Shown piece by piece: positions 1 to 10,474 of a stretch of 44,335 nucleotides of DNA. Every line of letters starts with the position of its first letter. The stretch's first letter is position 1. This stretch comes from Streptomyces montanisoli (GTDB lineage Bacteria; Actinomycetota; Actinomycetes; Streptomycetales; Streptomycetaceae): NCBI RefSeq assembly GCF_017813245.1, contig NZ_JAGIQL010000044.1, positions 1 to 44,335 on the forward strand, in the 5' to 3' direction. The position numbers were made by a program, and so were the translations under genes. The notes beneath the pieces are model-generated. The model did not search any database. It had not been told where the DNA came from and saw only the letters and a program-made list of their open reading frames with translations.

Positions 1-2403
<2,403 letters not shown>

Positions 2404-2415
<12 letters not shown>

Positions 2416-2435
2416 CGGGCCCGTCAGGGCCTGCG
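2404..2435 (+). terminator. 16-bp perfect palindrome over the relA stop codon
   Basis: Bases 2404-2419 are perfectly complementary to 2420-2435, and the relA TGA (2413-2415) lies inside the left arm. As RNA it would fold into a very stable GC-rich hairpin with no U-tract, the usual form of Streptomyces terminators. It could end transcription or protect the 3' end. The structure is seen directly; its role is inferred. Confidence 0.6.
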
Positions 2436-2590
2436 AGCCCGCCAGCGGGCGAGACCTCTCGGGCCGTGCGGGCTCCTCCCCAGGCCCGACGCGAGTGGCG
2501 CTGTCGCCCCGCGGGCCCCGGCCCCCAGCGGGCCGACCCGGTCCGGGGCGGGGCGCTCCGCGGGGCACCGCACGTGGGGACGGGACGGCC

Positions 2591-2627
2591 CGCAGGGCCG
2601 AGCGGCGGGCCGCCGCTCGGCCCTGCG
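2591..2627. terminator. 18-bp perfect inverted repeat in the relA/DUF349 gap
   Basis: Bases 2591-2608 are exactly complementary to 2610-2627 around a single central G. Any hairpin is extremely GC-rich and would work on either strand. It is the left part of a module that is partly repeated about 132 bp downstream. A bidirectional terminator is likely but not shown. Confidence 0.55.
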
Positions 2628-2773
2628 TGGACGTGACCTGTGTGAGGGACCGGCGATCACCGCCGGCCTGCTGTGGGTACCACAGCGGTCCAGCGGGCCG
2701 TCCCGCCCGGCCCGGGCCCGCCGGCCGCAGGGCCTCAGCGGCGGGCCGCCGGGCGCCTCGCGGGGACGTGACA

Positions 2774-2814
2774 CGTGTGAGGGGGCCGGCGGTCATCGCC
2801 GGCCCCCTCACACG
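2774..2814. terminator. Bidirectional terminator-like hairpin between relA and the DUF349 gene
   Basis: An 18-bp perfect stem (2774-2791 with 2797-2814) has a 5-base loop and ends five bases before the DUF349 stop codon. It is well placed to end both convergent transcripts. A shorter version of the same stem lies at 2650-2666, next to the same flanking motif GGACGTGAC. Confidence 0.75.
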
Positions 2815-2818
2815 GCTG

Positions 2819-4048
2819 TCAGCCGCCGAACTCCTGGAGGCCCTTCTGGGCCTGGTCCAGGAGCGCCTGCCGGCCTTCGAGCTCCTGCGTGAGCTTGTCG
2901 GCCCTGGCGTTGTTGCCCGATGCGCGGGCCGTGTCGATCTGGCCGCGGAGCTTGTCCACGGCCGCCTGGAGCTGGCCCGTGAGCCCCTCGGCGCGGGCGC
3001 GCGCCTCCGGGTTCGTGCGCCGCCACTCGGTCTCCTCGGACTCCTGCAGCGCCCGTTCGACGGCCTGCATGCGGCCCTCGACCTTCGGGCGCGCGTCGCG
3101 CGGCACGTGGCCGATGGCCTCCCAGCGCTCGTTGATCCCGCGGAACGCGGCCCGCGCGGACTTCAGGTCGCGCACCGGGACGAGGCGCTCGGCCTCGGCC
3201 GCCAGCTCCTCCTTGAGCTTGAGGTTGTCCGCCTGCTCCGCGTCACGCTCGGCGAACACCTCGCCGCGCGCGCCGAAGAACACGTCCTGCGCGCCGCGGA
3301 AGCGGTTCCACAGGTCGTCCTCCGCCTCACGCTGCGCGCGGCCCGCCGCCTTCCAGGCCGTCATCAGCTCGCGGTAACGCGCCGACGTGGCGCCCCAGTC
3401 CCTCGACCCCGACAGCGACTCGGCCTCCGCGACCAGCCGCTCCTTGGTCCTGCGGGCGTCCTCCCGCTGCGCGTCGAGCGACGCGAAGTGCGCCTTGCGG
3501 CGCTTGGAGAACGCGGAGCGGGCGTGCGAGAAGCGGTGCCACAGCTCGTCGTCCGACTTGCGGTCGAGCCGCGGAAGGCCCTTCCACGTGTCCACGAGCG
3601 CCCGCAGCCGCTCGCCCGCCGCGCGCCACTGGTCGCTCTGCGCCAGCTCCTCCGCCTCGGTGACGAGGGCCTCCTTGGCGTGCCGCGACTCGTCGCTCTG
3701 CCGGGCACGGTGCGCCTTGCGCTCCTCGCGCCGCGCGTCGACCGTCGCGACGAGCGCGTCGAGGCGCTTCCTGAGCGCGTCCAGGTCGCCCACCGCGTGG
3801 TGCTCGTCGACCTGCCCGCGCAGGTGCCCGATCGCGGTCGTCGCGTCCTTCGCGGACAGGTCGGTGGTCTTCACCCGGCGCTCAAGGAGGCCGATCTCGA
3901 CGACCAGGCCCTCGTACTTGCGCTCGTAGTAGGCCAGGGCCTCGTCGGGGGATCCCGCCTGCCAGGATCCGACAACCACCTCGCCATCGGCCGTACGCAC
4001 GTACACGGTGCCGCTCTCGTCGACACGGCCCCACGGGTCGCTGCTCAC
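2819..4048 (-). CDS. DUF349 domain protein
   Basis: A conserved actinobacterial protein of 409 residues made of repeated DUF349 units, each about 75 residues, helical and rich in Trp, Arg and Glu (for example the stretches around LWHRF and LWNRF). The N-terminus begins SSDPWGRVD. The C-terminus is a predicted coiled coil ending in EFGG. The molecular function of the family is not established to my knowledge. I chose the GTG at 4048 because GGAGGAGG (4053-4060) precedes it at good spacing; an in-frame GTG at 4069 would add seven residues and has a poorer site. The 3' end faces relA. It lies downstream of the cyclophilin gene on the same strand but 172 bases away. Confidence 0.9.
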   Translation of the reverse strand: MSSDPWGRVDESGTVYVRTADGEVVVGSWQAGSPDEALAYYERKYEGLVVEIGLLERRVKTTDLSAKDATTAIGHLRGQVDEHHAVGDLDALRKRLDALVATVDARREERKAHRARQSDESRHAKEALVTEAEELAQSDQWRAAGERLRALVDTWKGLPRLDRKSDDELWHRFSHARSAFSKRRKAHFASLDAQREDARRTKERLVAEAESLSGSRDWGATSARYRELMTAWKAAGRAQREAEDDLWNRFRGAQDVFFGARGEVFAERDAEQADNLKLKEELAAEAERLVPVRDLKSARAAFRGINERWEAIGHVPRDARPKVEGRMQAVERALQESEETEWRRTNPEARARAEGLTGQLQAAVDKLRGQIDTARASGNNARADKLTQELEGRQALLDQAQKGLQEFGG

Positions 4049-4109
4049 AGCGCCTCCTCCAGCTGACACCTGAAGGGGTCGCGCCCCCCGGCATCGTCCA
4101 CGGTTCCTG

Positions 4110-4128
4110 GGGCGGGCAGCGCCCGCCC
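4110..4128 (-). terminator. Small hairpin between the cyclophilin and DUF349 genes
   Basis: A perfect 8-bp GC stem (4110-4117 with 4121-4128) has a 3-base loop. On the minus strand it follows the cyclophilin gene. It also lies just downstream of a possible minus-strand -10 element (TATGTT, complement of 4138-4143), so it may be a terminator or a leader hairpin of the DUF349 gene. Confidence 0.4.
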
Positions 4129-4220
4129 TTCACAACGCCAACATAGGCGAACCGCCGCCCGGCTGTCCGCACTCAGCACGGCCGAAATTCAGTGCCCGAT
4201 ACAGCGGATCGCTGAGCTGA

Positions 4221-5027
4221 TCACTGCTTGTCGACCGTGGCCTTCTGCACGGTGACCGCGTCCTTCGGGGCGCCGTCCGTGACCGGCTGCTTCTTGGTGC
4301 TCCCCTCGACGCCGTCCTTCGCGACGTTCTTCACGAGCTTGAGGCCGGCGCTGTCCATCGTGCCGAACGGTGTGTACGAGGGCTTCAGCTTGGAGTCCTT
4401 GTAGACGAGGAAGAACTGGCTGCCGCCGGTGTGCGGCTGGCCGGTGTTGGCCATCGCCACCGTGCCCGCCTTGTACGTGACCGAGCCGTCGGCGCCCGCC
4501 TTGCCGAGCGAGGAGAGGTTCTCGTCCGGGATCGTGTACCCGGGCCCGCCGGTGCCGTCGCCCTTGGGGTCGCCGCACTGGAGCACGTAGATGCCCTGGG
4601 TGGTCAGCCGGTGGCACTTGGTGTTGTCGAAGAAGCCCTTGTCCGCGAGGTATTTGAACGAGTTGACCGTGTGGGGCGTCTTCGCCGCGTTCATGGCGAT
4701 CGCCACGTCGCCCCTGTTGGTCTTGAGCTTCATCGTGTACGAAGCCGTCTTGTCGATCGTCATCTTCGGCTCGGAGGGCGCCGACGCCGATGCCGACGGG
4801 CTGGGGACGGAGGACGGCGACGCCGCGGCGTCCGCCTTCCCGTCGCCCGAACCGCCCATCACGGCGAACGCCGTGCTGCCGCCGCCGATCACCACCACCG
4901 CCGCCACGGTCGAGGCGATCACGATGTTGCGGCGCTTGGCGCGCCTGCGCGCCTCCGAACGGCGCCGCTGCTGCCGCTCGAACTTCTCCCTGGCAAGCTG
5001 CCGCCGCCGCTGGTCGTTGTTGGCCAC
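4221..5027 (-). CDS. Membrane-anchored cyclophilin-type peptidyl-prolyl isomerase
   Basis: Catalyses cis-trans isomerisation of peptidyl-prolyl bonds. The 268-residue protein has a basic, coiled N-terminus (1-33), one transmembrane helix (about 34-57), a Ser/Ala/Pro linker (about 66-87) and a cyclophilin domain (about 97-265) that would lie outside the membrane. The cyclophilin core is recognisable: His139-Arg140 at the position of the catalytic HR, Gln150 and GDP (152-154), GPGY, and SQFFLVY. The GTG at 5027 is preceded by GAGGAG (5036-5041). Upstream in-frame sequence to 5276 runs through the divergent promoter and is rejected as coding. It is transcribed divergently from the metallo-hydrolase/hisS unit. 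Confidence 0.92.
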   Translation of the reverse strand: MANNDQRRRQLAREKFERQQRRRSEARRRAKRRNIVIASTVAAVVVIGGGSTAFAVMGGSGDGKADAAASPSSVPSPSASASAPSEPKMTIDKTASYTMKLKTNRGDVAIAMNAAKTPHTVNSFKYLADKGFFDNTKCHRLTTQGIYVLQCGDPKGDGTGGPGYTIPDENLSSLGKAGADGSVTYKAGTVAMANTGQPHTGGSQFFLVYKDSKLKPSYTPFGTMDSAGLKLVKNVAKDGVEGSTKKQPVTDGAPKDAVTVQKATVDKQ

Positions 5028-5235
5028 CGGGTCTTCTCCTCGTTTCTCGGAGGTTCTCGGATCGCGGACCTCGTGCCCGCACATCGCGTGTCCGTACATC
5101 GCGGATCTCGTGTCCGTCCGGCAGGACTGACCCCGTACGCTATATGGGTTCGCTGTGGAAATCGCGATCCCGGTACGCTCTGTGCACCGTCTGTGATCTG
5201 CCGCGACGCCTGCCCGACCGACATGAAGGACGATC
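5028..5235. promoter_or_regulatory. Divergent promoter region, cyclophilin / metallo-hydrolase
   Basis: These 208 bp separate two divergent genes. TACGCT at 5174-5179 is a candidate plus-strand -10 box. The complement of 5137-5142 (TAGCGT) is a candidate minus-strand -10 box. An imperfect 19-bp direct repeat (5061-5079 and 5098-5116) lies between the minus-strand promoter candidate and the cyclophilin start, so it would be in its leader. No -35 match is convincing. Confidence 0.4.
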
Positions 5236-5964
5236 GTGCTCATTGCCGGGTTCCCCGCCGGGGCCTGGGGGACCAACTGCTACCTGGTCGCCCCCGCCGC
5301 CGGCGAGGAGTGCGTGATCATCGACCCTGGCCACCAGGCCACCGAGGGCGTGGCCGAGACGGTCGCGAAGCACCGGCTCAAGCCCGTCGCGGTGATCCTC
5401 ACCCACGGCCACATCGACCACGTCGCCTCGGTGGTGCCGGTCTGCGGCGCGCACGGCGTGCCCGCCTGGATCCACCCCGCGGACCGCGCCATGATGAGCG
5501 ACCCCGAGAAGGGCATCGGCCGCTCCATCGGCGCGCAGCTCATGGGCGAGCTGACCGTCGGCGAGCCCGACGACGTGCGCGTGCTGTCCGACGGCGCCGC
5601 GCTGTCCCTCGCGGGCCTCGACCTGTCCGTCGCCTACGCCCCAGGCCATACCAAGGGGTCGGTGACCTTCAGGCTGCCCCAGGCGCCGGCGGGCGACATC
5701 CCGCCGGTCCTCTTCTCGGGCGACCTGCTGTTCGCCGGCTCCGTAGGACGTACCGACCTGCCGGGCGGGGACACCGCCGAGTTGATGGAGTCGCTGGGCC
5801 GTGTGTGCCTGCCGCTCGACGACTCGACCGTGGTGCTCTCGGGCCACGGCCCCCAGACGACCATCGGCCAGGAGCGCGCCACCAACCCCTACCTGCGCGA
5901 GGCGGCAGCCTCGCGCACGGGCGGCGGGACCGGTACGGGCGGCGCACCGCGACGAGGAATGTGA
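5236..5964 (+). CDS. MBL-fold metallo-hydrolase (glyoxalase II-like)
   Basis: A 242-residue metallo-beta-lactamase-fold hydrolase of the hydroxyacylglutathione-hydrolase/YcbL type. The metal motif THGHIDH is near residue 55, APGHTKGS near 135, SGDLLF near 157, and GHGP near the C-terminus; together these supply the binuclear metal site. The substrate is unknown. Streptomyces uses mycothiol, not glutathione, so a classical glyoxalase II role is unlikely. The GTG at 5236 is preceded by AAGGA (5226-5230). hisS follows 14 bases later, implying cotranscription, an arrangement common in actinobacteria. Confidence 0.93.
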   Translation: MLIAGFPAGAWGTNCYLVAPAAGEECVIIDPGHQATEGVAETVAKHRLKPVAVILTHGHIDHVASVVPVCGAHGVPAWIHPADRAMMSDPEKGIGRSIGAQLMGELTVGEPDDVRVLSDGAALSLAGLDLSVAYAPGHTKGSVTFRLPQAPAGDIPPVLFSGDLLFAGSVGRTDLPGGDTAELMESLGRVCLPLDDSTVVLSGHGPQTTIGQERATNPYLREAAASRTGGGTGTGGAPRRGM

Positions 5965-5978
5965 ACGCAGCGATCACC

Positions 5979-7241
5979 ATGAGCACCTTCCAGGCCCCCA
6001 AGGGCACCTACGACCTCCTCCCGCCCGCCTCCGCGACCTACCTCGCGGTGCGCGATGCCCTCGCCGCGCCGCTGAAGCGGTCCGGGTACGGCTACGTGGA
6101 GACGCCGGGCTTCGAGAACGTCGAGCTGTTCGCGCGCGGTGTCGGCGAGTCCACCGACATCGTCACGAAGGAGATGTACGCCTTCGAGACCAAGGGCGGT
6201 GACCGGCTCGCGCTGCGCCCCGAGGGCACCGCGTCCGTGCTGCGCGCCACGCTGGAGGCCAACCTCCACAAGGCGGGCAATCTCCCCGTCAAGCTCTGGT
6301 ACTCCGGCTCGTACTACCGCTACGAGCGCCCGCAGAAGGGCAGGTACCGCCACTTCTCCCAGGTCGGCGCCGAGGCGATCGGCGCCGAGGACCCCGCGCT
6401 CGACGCCGAGCTGATCGTCCTCGCCGACCAGGCGTACCGCTCGCTCGGCCTGCGCGGCTTCCGCATCCTGCTCAACTCGCTCGGCGACCGCGAGTGCCGG
6501 CCCGCGTACCGCGAGGCGCTGCAGGGATTCCTGCGCGGGCTCGACCTGGACGACGAGACCCGCCGCCGCATCGAGATCAACCCGCTGCGGGTGCTCGACG
6601 ACAAGCGTCGGGACGTCCAGCGGCAGCTGGAGGGCGCGCCGCTGCTGCGCGACCACCTCTGCGACGCGTGCCGCGCGTACCACGACGAGGTGCGCGCGCT
6701 GCTGACCGCGCAGGGCGTCGCCTTCGAGGACGACCCACGCCTCGTGCGCGGCCTCGACTACTACACGCGCACGACCTTCGAGTTCGTGCACGACGGGCTC
6801 GGTTCGCAGTCCGCCGTCGGCGGCGGCGGGCGCTACGACGGGCTGTCCGAGATGATCGGCGGCCCCGCGCTGCCCTCCGTCGGCTGGGCACTCGGCGTCG
6901 ACCGCACGGTGCTCGCACTTCAGGCCGAGGGCGTCACCCTCGAACTGCCCCCGGTCACCAGCGTGTTCGCCGTACCGCTCGGCGACGAGGCGCGCCGGGT
7001 GCTGTTCGCGGCGGTCACCGAATTGCGCAGGGCAGGCATCGCCGCGGACCTCAGCTACGGCGGCAAGGGCATCAAGGGCGCGATGCGCAGCGCCGACAGG
7101 TCGGGCGCGCGGTACACGCTCGTCGCCGGCGAGCGCGACCTCGAAGCGGGCGTCGCGCAGCTCAAGGACATGGAGTCCGGCGAGCAGGAGGCGGTCGCGC
7201 TCGACAAGATCGTCGACAGGCTGCGTACCCTGCTCGGCTGA
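5979..7241 (+). CDS. hisS: Histidyl-tRNA synthetase
   Basis: Charges tRNA-His. A class II synthetase of 420 residues. Motif 2 lies around 114-130 ([17 protein letters not shown]), the histidine-specific HisA motif [10 protein letters not shown] at 255-264, motif 3 around 299-310 (GWALGVDR), and a C-terminal anticodon-binding domain follows. Length and ends are typical of the family. The ATG at 5979 gives the usual [12 protein letters not shown] start. An in-frame GTG at 5961 would add six residues and sits only two bases from GAGGA. No strong ribosome binding site precedes the ATG, so translational coupling to the upstream gene is plausible. Confidence 0.97.
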   Translation: MSTFQAPKGTYDLLPPASATYLAVRDALAAPLKRSGYGYVETPGFENVELFARGVGESTDIVTKEMYAFETKGGDRLALRPEGTASVLRATLEANLHKAGNLPVKLWYSGSYYRYERPQKGRYRHFSQVGAEAIGAEDPALDAELIVLADQAYRSLGLRGFRILLNSLGDRECRPAYREALQGFLRGLDLDDETRRRIEINPLRVLDDKRRDVQRQLEGAPLLRDHLCDACRAYHDEVRALLTAQGVAFEDDPRLVRGLDYYTRTTFEFVHDGLGSQSAVGGGGRYDGLSEMIGGPALPSVGWALGVDRTVLALQAEGVTLELPPVTSVFAVPLGDEARRVLFAAVTELRRAGIAADLSYGGKGIKGAMRSADRSGARYTLVAGERDLEAGVAQLKDMESGEQEAVALDKIVDRLRTLLG

Positions 7242-7394
7242 GCCGCGGGAGCAGGAGGAGTCACAGGAGGAGTCAAGGGGGCGGGGCCGGGCTCACAGCC
7301 GGCCCTTATCCCGTTCGAACGGTGCGGGACAACTCTCGTGCGGCACAATGGCCCTGCCCCTACGCCCCCCCCTTCTAGCGACCGGACAGGGATA

Positions 7395-8030
7395 ATGACG
7401 ACCACGCTGGACAGCGCCTCCTCCACGGGGGAGACGAAACGGCTCGGCGGCGCGCCGATCGCCGGCAGCCGCGCCTTCGGAGTGCTTCTCGCGCTCACCG
7501 GGGCGGCGGGCCTGCTCGCCGCCTGGGTGATCACGCTGGACGAGTTCAAGCTGCTGCAGAACCCGCACTTCACCCCCAGCTGCAGCCTCAACCCGGTCGT
7601 GTCCTGCGGCAGCGTGATGCAGAGCGACCAGGCCCACGTGTTCGGGTTCTCCAACCCGATGCTGGGCCTCGCCACTTACCCGGTCGTCATCGGCATCGGC
7701 CTCGCGATCCTCGCGGGCGCCAAGCACCAGCGGTGGTACTGGCTCGGCCTCCAGGCGGGCACGCTGTTCGGCGTCGGGTTCATCACCTGGCTCCAGTTCG
7801 AGTCGCTGTACCGGATCCACGCGCTGTGCCTGTGGTGCTGCCTCGCCTGGGTCGCCACCGTGATCATGTTCTGGTACACGGTGTCGCACAACGTGCGGCA
7901 CGGTGTGATCCCCGCGCCGCGGTGGATGCGGTCCTTCTTCACCGACTTCACGTGGATCCTGCCCACGCTGCACCTCGCCATCATCGGCCTGCTGATCCTG
8001 ACGAACTGGTGGAGCTTCTGGACGAGCTGA
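7395..8030 (+). CDS. Vitamin K epoxide reductase (VKOR) family membrane protein
   Basis: A 211-residue integral membrane thiol oxidoreductase. VKOR homologues in actinobacteria reoxidise periplasmic-type disulphide catalysts using quinones. Cys63 and Cys71 are in the first extracytoplasmic loop, and the active-site CLWC is at 145-148. Hydrophobic segments lie near 28-47, 90-108, 115-133, 148-165 and 187-205. The ATG at 7395 is chosen because the usual family start is MTTT; the sequence before it (AGGG at 7388-7391) is a weak binding site. An in-frame ATG at 7338 would add a proline-rich leader with no support. It lies 153 bp after hisS. Confidence 0.92.
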   Translation: MTTTLDSASSTGETKRLGGAPIAGSRAFGVLLALTGAAGLLAAWVITLDEFKLLQNPHFTPSCSLNPVVSCGSVMQSDQAHVFGFSNPMLGLATYPVVIGIGLAILAGAKHQRWYWLGLQAGTLFGVGFITWLQFESLYRIHALCLWCCLAWVATVIMFWYTVSHNVRHGVIPAPRWMRSFFTDFTWILPTLHLAIIGLLILTNWWSFWTS

Positions 8031-8039
8031 GCGCTGCCT

Positions 8040-8045
8040 TAGGCT
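8040..8045 (+). promoter_or_regulatory. Candidate -10 box of rarA (leaderless)
   Basis: TAGGCT fits the Streptomyces -10 consensus TAnnnT and ends six bases before the rarA GTG. No ribosome binding site lies between them, so transcription would begin at or next to the start codon. The same spacing recurs at three other genes in the window. Confidence 0.55.
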
Positions 8046-8051
8046 TTCAGC

Positions 8052-9404
8052 GTGGAGCCCGACCTCTTTACCGCAGCGGCGGAAGACCGCCAGGAGAAGG
8101 ACCCTTCCAGCAGCCCCCTGGCGGTCCGCATGCGCCCGCGCACGCTGGACGAGGTGGTCGGCCAGCAGCACCTGCTGAGGCAGGGCTCGCCGCTGCGGCG
8201 CCTTGTCGGGGAGGGCAGCGGCCCGGCAGGACCGTCATCGGTGCTGCTGTGGGGCCCTCCAGGCACCGGCAAGACGACCCTCGCGTACGTGGTGTCCAAG
8301 GCCACCGACAAGCGGTTCGTGGAACTGTCCGCGATCACCGCGGGCGTCAAGGAGGTGCGGTCCGTCATCGACGGCGCACGCCGAGCCTCCGGCGGGTACG
8401 GCAAGGAGACCGTCCTCTTCCTCGACGAGATCCACCGCTTCAGCAAGGCACAGCAGGACTCCCTGCTGCCCGCCGTGGAGAACCGCTGGGTGACGCTGAT
8501 CGCCGCCACCACGGAGAACCCCTACTTCTCGGTCATCTCCCCGCTGCTGTCACGCTCCCTGCTGCTGACGCTGGAATCGCTGACCGACGACGACGTGCGC
8601 GACCTGCTGCGGCGCGCGCTCGCCGAGGAGCGCGGCCTCGGCGGCGCGGTGACGCTGCCCGGGGACACCGAGTCCCACCTGCTGCGCGTCGCGGGCGGTG
8701 ACGCGCGGCGCGCGCTGACGGCGCTGGAGGCGTCGGCGGGCGCCGCGATCGACAAGGGCGAGAAGGAGATCTCGCTGGCGACGCTGGAGGAGACCGTCGA
8801 CCGCGCCGCGGTCGCCTACGACCGCGACGGCGACCAGCACTACGACGTGGCGAGCGCCCTGATCAAGTCCATCAGGGGCTCCGACGTGGACGCGGCGCTG
8901 CACTACCTGGCCAGGATGATCGACGCGGGCGAGGACCCCAGGTTCATCGCGAGGCGGCTGATGATCTCGGCGAGCGAGGACATCGGCCTCGCCGACCCGG
9001 CGGCGCTGCCCCTCGCGGTGGCCGCCGCCCAGGCCGTGGCCATGATCGGCTTCCCGGAGGCGGCGCTGACCCTGAGCCACGCGACGATCGCCCTGGCCCT
9101 CGCGCCGAAGTCCAACGCGGCGACGCTCGCGATCGGGGCCGCACTGGAGGACGTCAAGAAGGGCGTGGCAGGACAGGTGCCCGCGCACCTGCGCGACGGC
9201 CACTACAAGGGAGCGGCGAAGCTCGGCCACGCCCAGGGGTACGTCTACCCGCACGACGTGCCCGGCGGAATCGCGGCCCAGCGATATCTGCCGGACGGGG
9301 TGGAGGACCGGCGCTACTACACGCCGACGCGCTACGGTGCGGAGGCGCGGTACGCGGACGTGGTCGAGAAGGTGCGCGAGCGACTGCGCGGCGAGGGCTC
9401 CTGA
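8052..9404 (+). CDS. rarA: Replication-associated recombination protein A (AAA+ ATPase)
   Basis: A RarA/MgsA/WRNIP1-family AAA+ ATPase acting at stalled replication forks; clamp-loader-like. The 450-residue protein has Walker A GPPGTGKT at 68-75, Walker B LFLDE with Asp125-Glu126, the sensor region ATTEN (152-156) and an arginine finger in SPLLSRS (Arg168), then the helical MgsA-type C-terminal domain. The GTG at 8052 has no ribosome binding site but directly follows a -10-like TAGGCT, suggesting a leaderless mRNA. It starts 21 bases after the VKOR gene but probably has its own promoter. Confidence 0.95.
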   Translation: MEPDLFTAAAEDRQEKDPSSSPLAVRMRPRTLDEVVGQQHLLRQGSPLRRLVGEGSGPAGPSSVLLWGPPGTGKTTLAYVVSKATDKRFVELSAITAGVKEVRSVIDGARRASGGYGKETVLFLDEIHRFSKAQQDSLLPAVENRWVTLIAATTENPYFSVISPLLSRSLLLTLESLTDDDVRDLLRRALAEERGLGGAVTLPGDTESHLLRVAGGDARRALTALEASAGAAIDKGEKEISLATLEETVDRAAVAYDRDGDQHYDVASALIKSIRGSDVDAALHYLARMIDAGEDPRFIARRLMISASEDIGLADPAALPLAVAAAQAVAMIGFPEAALTLSHATIALALAPKSNAATLAIGAALEDVKKGVAGQVPAHLRDGHYKGAAKLGHAQGYVYPHDVPGGIAAQRYLPDGVEDRRYYTPTRYGAEARYADVVEKVRERLRGEGS

Positions 9405-9733
9405 GCCCGGCCGCGTCTCGTCGGGCGTCTCGTCGGGCGTCCCGGGGGCGGGACGGAGCACGGTCGCCGGGCATGTACCCTGTACGAGAGTTCGTGTGCG
9501 CCCGGCTGCTGACGGCATCCGGGCGATCTCAAGCCCGTTGTCCGCGGCAGACGTTCTCAGAACGGATGCCCAGGACAGGGACGCGGCTGACCATGAGCTG
9601 ATCGGACCTCCGTCATTTCGGTGCCCCGCTTCTTGCCGGGGCTGTCTGTGATGCTCCTGGTGTTCCCAGGGTGAGACACGCGATCTCTATGAACAAGGTG
9701 AGCCCAACCAACCTGCATGGAGGTCCGGAGAAC
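9405..9733 (+). promoter_or_regulatory. rpsD upstream/leader region (329 bp)
   Basis: No gene is recognised here. It opens with a 12-bp perfect tandem duplication (9414-9425, 9426-9437) and a third partial copy. TACCCT at 9476-9481 is a possible -10 box, which would give a leader of about 245 bases. A small hairpin (9623-9628 with 9637-9642, 8-base loop) lies in that leader, and GGAGG at 9719-9723 is the rpsD ribosome binding site. The region may host S4 autoregulation as in other bacteria, but I see no match to a known S4-binding structure. Confidence 0.4.
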
Positions 9734-10348
9734 GTGCCTAACCAGTCGCGTCCCAAGGTCAAGAAGTCACGCGCGCTCGGTATCGCGCTGACGCCGAAGG
9801 CCGTCAAGTACTTCGAGGCCCGTCCCTACCCGCCGGGTGAGCACGGCCGCGGCCGCAAGCAGAACAGTGACTACAAGGTCCGTCTGCTGGAGAAGCAGCG
9901 CCTGCGCGCGCAGTACGACATCAGCGAGCGCCAGATGGCGCGCGCCTACGACCGCGCTCGCAAGGCCGAGGGCAAGACCGGCGAGGCCCTGGTCATCGAG
10001 CTGGAGCGCCGCCTGGACGCGCTGGTGCTGCGTTCCGGCATCGCCAAGACCATCTACCAGGCCCGCCAGATGGTCGTCCACGGCCACATCGAGGTCAACG
10101 GCCACAAGGTCGACAAGCCGTCGTTCCGCGTCCGTCCCGACGACGTCGTGATGGTCCGCGAGCGCAGCCGCAGCAAGGTCCCCTTCCAGGTGGCCCGCGA
10201 AGGCGGCAACGACACCGACGGCGAGACCCCGCGCTACCTGCAGGTCAACCTGAAGGCCCTGGCGTTCCGCCTGGACCGCGACCCGCAGCGCAAGGAAGTC
10301 CCCGTGATCTGCGACGAGCAGCTCGTCGTCGAGTACTACGCCCGCTGA
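9734..10348 (+). CDS. rpsD: 30S ribosomal protein S4
   Basis: A primary rRNA-binding protein of the small subunit. 204 residues, the standard Streptomyces length. It begins PNQSRPKVKKSRALG and has the S4 RNA-binding motif in the C-terminal half (around RRLDALVLRSG to VDKPSFRVRPDDVV), ending VVEYYAR. The GTG at 9734 matches family N-termini and follows GGAGG (9719-9723) by ten bases. An in-frame ATG at 9671 would add 21 residues that do not resemble S4. In Streptomyces this S4 is encoded away from the main ribosomal operons, as here. It converges on the AfsR-like ATPase gene across a strong hairpin. Confidence 0.97.
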   Translation: MPNQSRPKVKKSRALGIALTPKAVKYFEARPYPPGEHGRGRKQNSDYKVRLLEKQRLRAQYDISERQMARAYDRARKAEGKTGEALVIELERRLDALVLRSGIAKTIYQARQMVVHGHIEVNGHKVDKPSFRVRPDDVVMVRERSRSKVPFQVAREGGNDTDGETPRYLQVNLKALAFRLDRDPQRKEVPVICDEQLVVEYYAR

Positions 10349-10378
10349 GCGGACGCCGTACCCGCGCCACGCGCGCCC

Positions 10379-10430
10379 CGAAGGCCCGCAGGCACCCCGC
10401 CCACCCCGGCGGGGAGCCGGCGGGCCTTCG
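10379..10430. terminator. Bidirectional terminator, rpsD / AfsR-like ATPase gene
   Basis: Bases 10379-10389 pair with 10420-10430 (11 bp), and inside them 10395-10401 pairs with 10408-10414 (7 bp) around a 6-base loop. It sits between two convergent stop codons and is GC-rich without a U-tract. Confidence 0.8.
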
Positions 10431-10474
10431 CCGTTCCCGGACTCCGCCCCGCCGCCCGAGGCCCAGGGGCTGCC

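Larger units (their letters stand above)
2416..2818. other. Convergent intergenic region, 403 bp, repeat- and hairpin-rich
   Basis: There is no credible gene between the relA stop and the end of the DUF349 gene. The space holds the palindrome at 2404-2435, an 18-bp inverted repeat (2591-2627), a weaker hairpin (2650-2666) and a strong hairpin (2774-2814). About 83 bp around 2586-2668 is repeated, diverged, at 2719-2804. Open frames crossing here are antisense shadows of relA or the DUF349 gene. Confidence 0.7.

Noticed and set aside
2495..4066. A 523-codon plus-strand frame over the DUF349 gene
   Set aside because: It starts in the repeat-rich gap and is antisense to a clear conserved gene.
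4431..5978. An in-frame N-terminal extension of hisS of more than 500 codons
   Set aside because: It overlaps the cyclophilin gene and the metallo-hydrolase gene in other frames. HisS has a normal length from the ATG at 5979.
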